NCBI RefSeq assembly: GCF_014851765.1 | Contig: NZ_JACVAI010000001.1 | Span: 1-64,000, forward strand | Reading direction: 5' to 3' | Source: Pseudomonas sp. PDM04 | GTDB lineage: Bacteria; Pseudomonadota; Gammaproteobacteria; Pseudomonadales; Pseudomonadaceae | DNA length: 64,000 nt | Shown: positions 44,272-51,074 of the stretch, piece by piece | How positions within the stretch are numbered: position 1 is the stretch's first letter | Layout of the letters: the number at the start of each line of letters is the position of its first letter | Notes under the pieces: generated by a model | Databases searched by the model: none | The model's input: the letters and a program-made list of their open reading frames with translations, nothing else | Told to the model about the DNA's origin: nothing | Program-made: the position numbers and the translations under genes

Positions 44272-45249
44272 ATGAATTTCTTGGTGGTTGGCGGCGCAGG
44301 CTATATCGGCTCGCACATGGTCAAACAGCTGCGGCGCGCCGGTCATGACCTGGTGGTGGCCGATAACTTTTCCACCGGCTACCGCAGCGCCCTGATGGAC
44401 GCACGCGTGGTCGAACTGGACATCGCCGACGCGCAGGCCCTCGACGACCTGTTTGCCTCTCAGCACTTCGATGCGGTGTTCCACTTCGCCTCCTTCATCC
44501 AGGTCGGCGAATCCGTCAGCGAGCCGGGCAAGTATTATCAAAACAACCTGGCCGCCACCCTGACGCTGCTGCAAGCCATGCTTCGCGCCAATATCAGGCA
44601 TTTCATCTTCTCATCGACCGCCGCGGTCTATGGCGACCCGATGTATGTGCCCATTGACGAAGACCACCCGAAGGCCGCAATCAACCCCTATGGCCGCAGC
44701 AAGTGGATGGTCGAGCAGATGCTGGAAGACTTCGATCGCGCCTATGGGCTCAGATCGGTGTGCCTGCGCTACTTCAACGCCGCCGGAGCCGACCCGGAAG
44801 GACAGCTGGGCGAGCGCCATGAGCCTGAGACCCATCTGCTGCCTTTGATCCTGCAAGCGGCCTCAGGCCGGCGCGCCGCCATCACCGTCTACGGGCGAGA
44901 CTACGACACGCCCGATGGCACGTGCATCCGCGACTACGTGCACGTCAGCGATCTGGTGGCCGCGCACGCCCTGGCCGTGGATTACCTGCTGGCTGGCGGC
45001 GCCAGCACGGCGTTCAACCTGGGCAATGGTCAGGGTTTTTCGGTGCAACAGGTGATCGAAACCGCGCGCCGTGTCACAGGCAAGGAGATCCGCGTCAATG
45101 AAGCGCCGCGCCGCGCCGGCGACCCGCCACGGCTGGTGGCCGACCCCAAACGGGCCAACGCCCTGCTGGGCTGGCAACCGCAGTTCGCTTCGCTGGAACA
45201 GATCGTGGCGCATGCCTGGGCGTGGGAGCAGAAGCATCCCTGGCGGTAG
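44272..45249 (+). CDS. galE: UDP-glucose 4-epimerase
   Basis: 325 residues, extended SDR: GGAGYIGSHM at residues 7-16, SSTAAVYGDP with catalytic Ser/Thr, YGRSK with catalytic Tyr and Lys, and RYFNAAGADPEGQLGE, all diagnostic for GalE. It supplies UDP-galactose (or the N-acetylated form) for the polymer. AGGAGGACAGG precedes the ATG, a strong site that rules out the longer frame. Confidence 0.92.
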   Translation: MNFLVVGGAGYIGSHMVKQLRRAGHDLVVADNFSTGYRSALMDARVVELDIADAQALDDLFASQHFDAVFHFASFIQVGESVSEPGKYYQNNLAATLTLLQAMLRANIRHFIFSSTAAVYGDPMYVPIDEDHPKAAINPYGRSKWMVEQMLEDFDRAYGLRSVCLRYFNAAGADPEGQLGERHEPETHLLPLILQAASGRRAAITVYGRDYDTPDGTCIRDYVHVSDLVAAHALAVDYLLAGGASTAFNLGNGQGFSVQQVIETARRVTGKEIRVNEAPRRAGDPPRLVADPKRANALLGWQPQFASLEQIVAHAWAWEQKHPWR

Positions 45250-45254
45250 GCGAC

Positions 45255-45279
45255 GGCGCTGGTCCATGGGGCCAGCGCC
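45255..45279. terminator. Stem-loop between convergent galE and tyrosine kinase genes
   Basis: GGCGCTGG (45255-45262) pairs with CCAGCGCC (45272-45279) around TCCATGGGG. No T tract follows on either strand, so termination strength is doubtful. Confidence 0.4.
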
Positions 45280-45291
45280 AGGGGGATGGCT

Positions 45292-46074
45292 TCAGTAGTA
45301 AGTGCGGTTGTTCGGCTCGGCCTTGTTCAGCACCGTGCCTATCAAGTTGGCGCCGCCGAGGTGATACAGGCTTTCCTCGATCTCCTTGTTGCTGTTCATG
45401 CCGTTGGCGACGACCAGCAGCACGCAATCGAATTTCGGCAGGACGGTGATCACGTCGTCCGAACTGAGGATCGGTGGCAAGTCGAAAATCGAGATGCGCG
45501 AGTCGTAGCGCTCACGCAGTTCCACGATCAGGTTGCTGACCTCGGGCGACGACAGCACCTCGGTCGAGTGTGGAATCGGCTCACGGGTGGGCAAAACCAC
45601 AAAACGCGGCAAGGTCGGATTGACCAGCACATCCTGCAACTCGGCCTTGTGGCTCAAGAGTTCATTGAGCGAATTTTCCATCGACAATCCAAGGCTGGAA
45701 CCGACCTTGGGGCGGCGCAGGTCGAAATCCACCAGCAACGCGGTCTTGGTGGTGTGATGGGCAATACTCATGGCCAGGTTGATCGCCAGCACGGTCTTGC
45801 CGGCCTCCGGCGTCGGCGAGGTGATCGCCAGGGTGCGCCAGCCATTTTCCTCCATGGCCTTCAGTACCTGCGTGCGCAGCAGGTCGAAGGCGGCGCCCAT
45901 GTTCGAGTTCTTGTTGTACGCGACAATGCGGTTACGCTCCAGGTGGTCATACCGCAGAGGCACGACCCGAGTCTGTACGTAACTGAGTGCATTGAGCCCC
46001 GAACCCGTGGGTGTCATGGCCTTCGAAGAGGCCGGCTGCTCGGCCTTGTCGGCATCGGGCTTGAGAATGTCCAT
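45292..46074 (-). CDS. CpsD/CapB-type tyrosine autokinase
   Basis: 260 residues, BY-kinase cytoplasmic domain: Walker A TPEAGKT, Walker A' LLVDFDLRRP and Walker B SIFDLPP. The C-terminus ends NNRTYY, a short tyrosine cluster. It is separate from its membrane co-polymerase (the next gene upstream), as in CpsC/CpsD pairs and in PEP-CTERM-associated exopolysaccharide loci. It regulates chain length and export by phosphorylation cycling. AAGGAAAGAC precedes the ATG. Confidence 0.9.
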   Translation of the reverse strand: MDILKPDADKAEQPASSKAMTPTGSGLNALSYVQTRVVPLRYDHLERNRIVAYNKNSNMGAAFDLLRTQVLKAMEENGWRTLAITSPTPEAGKTVLAINLAMSIAHHTTKTALLVDFDLRRPKVGSSLGLSMENSLNELLSHKAELQDVLVNPTLPRFVVLPTREPIPHSTEVLSSPEVSNLIVELRERYDSRISIFDLPPILSSDDVITVLPKFDCVLLVVANGMNSNKEIEESLYHLGGANLIGTVLNKAEPNNRTYY

Positions 46075-46086
46075 TGCTGTCTTTCC

Positions 46087-47646
46087 TTATGCAAACCGGC
46101 CCAGAACTTTGATCATCAAAAGATCCAGGGGCGTGTAGAGGAAGTGCACGAGCACCAGGAAGAGCGCGAAAAGCACGACTCCGATGATGATCAACCGCAC
46201 TCGCCATTGCTTGCGGCGTGCCAGTTCCGCTCGGGTGTGAATGTAAGGGATGGAGACCAGTACCCGTTTGCCCAGCACGCTGGCCAGGGCTTCGGCACCG
46301 CGTACGCGGGGGTTGATCAGCTCAAGCAGCATCACCAGCGCGCCCGCACCCACCGGCGCCAGCACCAGGCCCATGGCAACCACTTTCTTGCGGTTGGGCT
46401 TGATCGGTTTTTCCGGCATCAGTGGCGACTCCAGGAGCACAAAGCGCTCGGCCTTGTTTTCCTGTTCAAGGCTTTCGGAAATTTTCGCACTCATTTGCTT
46501 GGTGCGAATTTCCTCATACTTCTTCTGAGCGTTTTCATGGTCACGCATCAACGTGACCATGCCACGCTCGACCTGTGGCGTTTCGAGAATCTGCGCCTCA
46601 TAAGTGGAGATCTTCCGAAGAATTTCCTGCTTTTGATCGGCCAGCGACTTGATCCGCATGTCGGACGCTGCAATGCGCGCCTGGGCCTTGGCGACATCCA
46701 TGCTGGCCGGAAGCGCTGCGCCGGAAGTGCCTTGAGCCTCAAGGGCCGCAATCTTGCGTTTGACAGCACGCACATCGGGGTGAGCTTCGGTGTACAGCGA
46801 CATCAGGCGCGCGTATTCGGCCTTGAGGCTGCCCAGGTCCTGCGGTTTGTCCGCAGCCGCACCCGTTGCACCCGGTTTGGTTGCCAGCCCGGCATTGGCC
46901 GCCGACAACTCCAGCTCGTTGAAACGGACCTCTTCGCGTGCGGCCTTGTAGTCGCGATCAATTTCCTTGAGCTCGGTTTCGGCGCGCGTGAGCATGTTCA
47001 TGCGCAACTCTTGATGCTCGGGCAGCGCATTGGAGTGGAGCTGTTTGAAGTCCGCCAAGCGGTTTTCCAGGGTCTCGAGTTCGAGCCGGAGCTTGTCCGC
47101 TTCCTGGGTCAGGAATTCGGTGGTTTCACTGGCGCGCTCGGTGCGCTGCTTGATGTTTTCGTCCAGGAACAGCGTGACCAGTTCGTTGGCCACTTTATTG
47201 GCGATCTCTGGCTGGCTGTGCTCGAAGCCAAGCCGGAACGCGATGGTCACCTCTCCACGGCCCTTGACGTCCGCACTGACCAGGGCAACGGTGATCGCGT
47301 TGCGCATTTCCTCGATCTTCTCGGTCAGGCTCAGTTGCCGACCCTGCGCCGAGAACAGGTTGTATTTGTTGATGATCCCCTCCAGGTGCTCACGGGTCAT
47401 GACGCGCTGGCGAATGATCTCGATCCGTTCATCGGCAAACGTAGTGTTGTTCGCCCCCACCAGGTCTGGCGAAATCTGCTGCGACTCCACCAGAATCGTG
47501 CCGGACGACTCGTAGGTGGGCGGCAGGGACAGTGCGACAGCCAGGCATACCCCGAGAATGGCCGTGCCACTCAGGATGATGAGCCAGGCATGATGCTTGA
47601 CGATAGCAAGGTAGTCGTTGACCGACATTTCGTACTCAGAGGCCAT
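46087..47646 (-). CDS. Wzz-type chain length determinant/polysaccharide co-polymerase
   Basis: 519 residues: transmembrane helix near residues 20-45 (WLIILSGTAILGVCLAVAL), a long periplasmic coiled coil (about 160-370, with many Glu/Lys heptads), a Pro-rich PLMPEKPIKPNRKK before the second helix (VVAMGLVLAPVGAGALVMLL), and a third C-terminal helix. Length and three-helix layout match the EpsF/pepcterm chain-length family. ATG at 47646; a GTG three codons upstream is possible. 12 bases before the kinase gene. Confidence 0.88.
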   Translation of the reverse strand: MASEYEMSVNDYLAIVKHHAWLIILSGTAILGVCLAVALSLPPTYESSGTILVESQQISPDLVGANNTTFADERIEIIRQRVMTREHLEGIINKYNLFSAQGRQLSLTEKIEEMRNAITVALVSADVKGRGEVTIAFRLGFEHSQPEIANKVANELVTLFLDENIKQRTERASETTEFLTQEADKLRLELETLENRLADFKQLHSNALPEHQELRMNMLTRAETELKEIDRDYKAAREEVRFNELELSAANAGLATKPGATGAAADKPQDLGSLKAEYARLMSLYTEAHPDVRAVKRKIAALEAQGTSGAALPASMDVAKAQARIAASDMRIKSLADQKQEILRKISTYEAQILETPQVERGMVTLMRDHENAQKKYEEIRTKQMSAKISESLEQENKAERFVLLESPLMPEKPIKPNRKKVVAMGLVLAPVGAGALVMLLELINPRVRGAEALASVLGKRVLVSIPYIHTRAELARRKQWRVRLIIIGVVLFALFLVLVHFLYTPLDLLMIKVLGRFA

Positions 47647-47666
47647 ATTTCTCACACCACAGAATT

Positions 47667-48782
47667 TCAGAAACCAGGGTAGCTATAAGTCAGCGTCAAC
47701 CCGACCACATTGGCAGTAGCATCCGGCAAACCATCTTGCTGGCGTTGTTTGTATGTGTAGGATAGGCGCGCCATCCAAAAAGGCGAGAGTTCCTGACTGA
47801 ACCAGGCGCCGTAACTGATCAGGGTATTGGGCGTCTGCCCCTTGGAGTCCTGCCAGGATGCGGTGACACCTGCGCGCCGGGTTTCATCGATGGCATAGCT
47901 CCAGATGCCGCTCACGCCATCGACCTCGACGAAACCGCCGTCGCCGCTGGCGATGGTATTGCGGCTGGCATCGATGCCGGCATCCACCCGCTCGCCACTG
48001 TAGTTCAGATTGAGGCCGCCCTGGGCGCTCGGACCGCTGTTGGCGTTGGACTCCTCATTGACTCCCACGTACACCGTCCCGCGCAACTGTTCGGAGAACT
48101 GGTAGTTCAGGCCGATATCAGGGGTGTAGCTGTTGGAAGACTCGGCCAGGGTGGAGCCGGAGTCGGGTTTGTAACGTTTGACGCCCAGACGGGTGAACAG
48201 CTCCATGCGCTCGCTCCAGGCATAGGTATAGCCCAGGCGGTTGGAGAGTTCGTCGTAGTTGGTCAGCGAGTCGATGTCGTAGGTGACATGGCTGTATTCA
48301 ATGTCGTTGGTCAGGGTACTGCGCTCGCTCAGGGCGGTGCGCCAGTTGCCTTCGAGCGAGGTTTTCTTCTGGGTGCCATCGGGGACCACGACGCCGGTTT
48401 CCTGGACGGTCGAAGACAGCGTGGAGCTCTCTTCATAGCGGGCCGTGAGGCCAAAGGCACCGGTTTCGGTCTCGCGCTGCCAGCCCAGTCGCAGTCGCGG
48501 GTCCTCCCGATCGGTGACAATCGCGGTGTCGGACGAACGCACGACATACAGGCCCAGGCCAAACAGGAACTCATCCTGATCGGACGTCGCCAGGAGCGTA
48601 GCGTCCGGCGCGACGATGTAGCGCGTCACGCCCTTCTCGCCGCTGATTGCCAATGTCGGGTTGCTGTCGTATTCGACCGTCGACGGCACCGTGATAGCCG
48701 ATTGCCAAGTGGCGGCGTAAACCACGCCGGAGCACGGCAGAACGAACATTGCCGTCGCAATCCCGGTTGTACGCAGCGCCAT
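47667..48782 (-). CDS. Outer-membrane beta-barrel exopolysaccharide protein (EpsL-like)
   Basis: 371 residues with a signal peptide (cleavage after VVYA) and alternating beta strands with Arg/aromatic girdles (VEYDSNPTLAISGEKG; RYEESSTLSS; NRLGYTYAWSERMELFTRLG), ending in LTLTYSYPGF, the closing-strand pattern of outer membrane proteins. Similar barrels accompany Wza/Wzz in EpsL-containing loci. GGGAGTGACCTCG precedes the ATG at 48782. Confidence 0.8.
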   Translation of the reverse strand: MALRTTGIATAMFVLPCSGVVYAATWQSAITVPSTVEYDSNPTLAISGEKGVTRYIVAPDATLLATSDQDEFLFGLGLYVVRSSDTAIVTDREDPRLRLGWQRETETGAFGLTARYEESSTLSSTVQETGVVVPDGTQKKTSLEGNWRTALSERSTLTNDIEYSHVTYDIDSLTNYDELSNRLGYTYAWSERMELFTRLGVKRYKPDSGSTLAESSNSYTPDIGLNYQFSEQLRGTVYVGVNEESNANSGPSAQGGLNLNYSGERVDAGIDASRNTIASGDGGFVEVDGVSGIWSYAIDETRRAGVTASWQDSKGQTPNTLISYGAWFSQELSPFWMARLSYTYKQRQQDGLPDATANVVGLTLTYSYPGF

Positions 48783-48811
48783 CGAGGTCACTCCCCATGC
48801 GTCGCGCAAGG

Positions 48812-49369
48812 CTAGGGTACGACCAGCGTATCGCCGGCCTGCAGCTGGATGTTGGTGGACATGTCACGACCGGACATGAGGTCGCTGTAGTGCACGGGCA
48901 GGATCTGTTGCGTGCCGCCCTTGCTGCGCACCACCTTGATTTCGTCCTTGTCGGCGAACTTGTCGAGCCCGCCGGAGAGGCTCAACGCCTGCAGCACGGT
49001 GGTGACACCCGACATCGGCACCGTACCGGGCTTTAGCACTTTGCCCTGCACGTAGACCAGATTGCCGGCAGTGCCGGTGATGACGACGCTCACCTGTGGA
49101 TCGGGGATGTATTTTTCCAGCCTGGCGGCCAGCTTGGCCTCGACAGCCGTGGAGTCCAGCCCTTCGACCTCGACTTTACCGGCCAGGGGAAAGGTGATGC
49201 TGCCATCGGGAAGCACATGCACATCCTGCTTGAGCTTGTCTTCGCCCCAGACCGAAACATTCAGGGTATCCCCCGGATTCAAGCGGTAGGCCGGGATATC
49301 TTCGGCGGCATTGGAAACACTGGGCAGAATAGCCAGCGCACAAAACACAGGTAGCAAGAAACGTGACAT
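48812..49369 (-). CDS. Wza-type polysaccharide export protein
   Basis: 185 residues: signal peptide (LLPVFCALAILPSVSNA; a Cys lies in the signal but no lipobox is clear), then the polysaccharide export domain YRLNPGDTLNVSVWGEDKL, PDGSITFPLAGKVEVEG, and a SLBB-type segment VYVQGKVLKPGTVPM. The short form, without the C-terminal amphipathic helix of E. coli Wza, fits pairing with the separate beta-barrel next door. GGAGGGACCCCG precedes the ATG. First gene of the leftward export operon. Confidence 0.9.
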   Translation of the reverse strand: MSRFLLPVFCALAILPSVSNAAEDIPAYRLNPGDTLNVSVWGEDKLKQDVHVLPDGSITFPLAGKVEVEGLDSTAVEAKLAARLEKYIPDPQVSVVITGTAGNLVYVQGKVLKPGTVPMSGVTTVLQALSLSGGLDKFADKDEIKVVRSKGGTQQILPVHYSDLMSGRDMSTNIQLQAGDTLVVP

Positions 49370-49767
49370 CGGGGTCCCTCCGCCTAGATAGCCATGCAAG
49401 GAGCTTTGCATAAAACGGGGAGCAAATCACGCTCGCCCATGCTCACATCGAGAAAATGCTCATAACGTGATTTTTTGCGCCTGGCAGCCGCCCTTTTTTG
49501 CAAAGGCGGCATAAAAATCACCTGACTGGCAGGCTTTTGCGAAGGAAGTTTCTTATTTAACAACAACGTGCAGTCAAACATATTACCCCCGATGCATACC
49601 CGCCAAATTATCAGCACTTTAGTTACAAGCGCCCTTCATTCAGCAACTACATCGCAACACACACTCAATGAATCACATCAACTACGGTGCTATCATCTGC
49701 ACATCAAATTGATATCAGCCAATGCTGTTTCCAATGCATACCCAGATCATGAAAGTCGGAACTACGG
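49370..49767. other. AT-rich control region of the exopolysaccharide export operon
   Basis: About 400 bases without a credible gene and with markedly lower GC than the flanks. A hairpin with GCCGCC and GGCGGC arms and a bulged C lies at about 49486-49512. The promoter for wza and the following genes should be here. No sigma-54 or palindromic operator was clear to the eye. Confidence 0.5.
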
Positions 49768-50265
49768 CTACACCTTCCGACGATTGGCGACCATTACAAA
49801 ACCGAACAGCGCGGATGAAAACAACCAGGCTGCGGCAGGCAAGGAAACTGCAATCGGTTGATTGGCAAAGACTTCACCCCCTCCACCCAACACCTTAGTC
49901 TGAGTATCGGAATTTGCCAGGAATTTGCCTTGGGCAAGTTGCGCCATTAATCCGTCACACGCAGAACTATTGACGGGAGCGCTCACTTTGGCAGCCGACT
50001 CAACCAGGTTGTTCAACTGCTGTTTAGTGTTATCGGAGAAGTAAGTTTCGCTGATGGAGGTGGGGACGCCCGTGCCGACGCCGACCGTATAAGGTGCGCC
50101 ACCCTGCTCTTCGACCGCCATGCCCAGTTGTGGACCGGCTTCCTCGCATGAATTGCCTATGCGACTAATTTCATAGGCCAAATTGCTCGCCTGCGCGCTG
50201 GTGATTACTGCACCATTAAAGAGCACCGACAACAAAACGCATTTAAAGACGAGTGACTTGCGCAT
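49768..50265 (-). CDS. Secreted protein with VPLPA/PEP-CTERM-like sorting tail
   Basis: 165 residues: signal peptide (MRKSLVFKCVLLSVLFNGAV to AQA) and a mature region with two Cys (NSCEE; SACDG). The last 26 residues read as VSLPAAAWLF, a hydrophobic stretch, then NRRKV: the small motif, membrane helix and basic end of exosortase substrates (VPLPA-CTERM variety, where PAAxWLFGS is common). It sits just upstream of the exopolysaccharide export operon on the same strand with a strong GGAGGCGG site. No exosortase is seen in the window. Function unknown. Confidence 0.75.
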   Translation of the reverse strand: MRKSLVFKCVLLSVLFNGAVITSAQASNLAYEISRIGNSCEEAGPQLGMAVEEQGGAPYTVGVGTGVPTSISETYFSDNTKQQLNNLVESAAKVSAPVNSSACDGLMAQLAQGKFLANSDTQTKVLGGGGEVFANQPIAVSLPAAAWLFSSALFGFVMVANRRKV

Positions 50266-50573
50266 GAACCGCCTCCTTGCATAGCGGATTTTTTCTGCTG
50301 TCGGACGAAGAAATCGTTACCGGTTTTTCAGCAGACTATAAGCACATAGCCATTACGTCAATGGCCCGTCACCCCAACGGTAAAAAATAAAAAACTGGAG
50401 AGAATGACGTCAAAAACTCGACTTTGAAGGCCGTTTCGGGATACCAGCGCTATGCCTATGAAATGATTCAGAAGTCGGTTTTCCACCCCTGCTTCAACGG
50501 CGTGCAGGCGAGTAAAATCGTGCCCTGCGCTACGCTGGGCAAACCGTCCCGGAGCACTCTATGATTGAGCCTT

Positions 50574-50975
50574 ATGACGACCTCGCTGCCGATCCGCCAA
50601 CCCTGCCCCCCCGGTGCCTGCAACTGCGAGCGTGAGCCGCTGCTGGCAACGCCGGGCGCAGACCTGCGCATCCTGTTTTTGACGCGTACCGAGGAGAAGC
50701 GCCTGATCGAGCGCCTGGAAAACCTCCAGAGCCTCGGCGACCTCGAACGGATGCAACAACGGATGTATGAGCAACTGGGCATTCGGATGCAGATCGGTCC
50801 CGGGTTCAACGAGGTGCGCACGATGCGCGGCATCGCCATCACCCTCGACGACATGCCGGGCCTGTGCCGCAAGACCCGCCAGGCAATCCCCACCGCCATT
50901 CGTCGCGGGCTGGAAAAGCGCCCGGAAATCGCCTACGCACTGTTGAACGCCAACGACCTGTTGCGCGATGCCTGA
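50574..50975 (+). CDS. Conserved small protein of unknown function
   Basis: 133 residues, no signal or membrane helix. The N-terminus has CPPGACNCERE, with three Cys and the look of a small metal site; the rest is helical with many Arg (RTEEKRLIERLENLQS; RKTRQAIPTAIRRGLEKRPE). It is unrelated to the exopolysaccharide genes by direction and gap. A separate 23-codon frame beginning at 50561 has a better Shine-Dalgarno (CCGGAGC) and overlaps this start. Confidence 0.7.
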   Translation: MTTSLPIRQPCPPGACNCEREPLLATPGADLRILFLTRTEEKRLIERLENLQSLGDLERMQQRMYEQLGIRMQIGPGFNEVRTMRGIAITLDDMPGLCRKTRQAIPTAIRRGLEKRPEIAYALLNANDLLRDA

Positions 50976-51012
50976 GCGGCGAACAGTCTCGCATCCCGCA
51001 GTGCTCCCCCTT

Positions 51013-51040
51013 CAATCGCGAGCAGGCCCGCTCCCACAGG
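51013..51040. repeat. REP element
   Basis: AATCGCGAGCAGGCCCGCTC followed by CCACAGG, between the convergent small-protein gene and ligD. Confidence 0.75.
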
Positions 51041-51074
51041 AATTGGCGCCCCAGGGTTCACGGTGGCGGATACA

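Noticed and set aside
45286..47682. 798-codon open frame opposite the tyrosine kinase and Wzz genes
   Set aside because: It spans two well-recognised genes and their gap on the other strand and shows no domain; long antisense frames are common at this GC.
49384..49617. 77-codon leftward frame upstream of wza
   Set aside because: AT-rich control region, no ribosome site, odd composition; judged chance.
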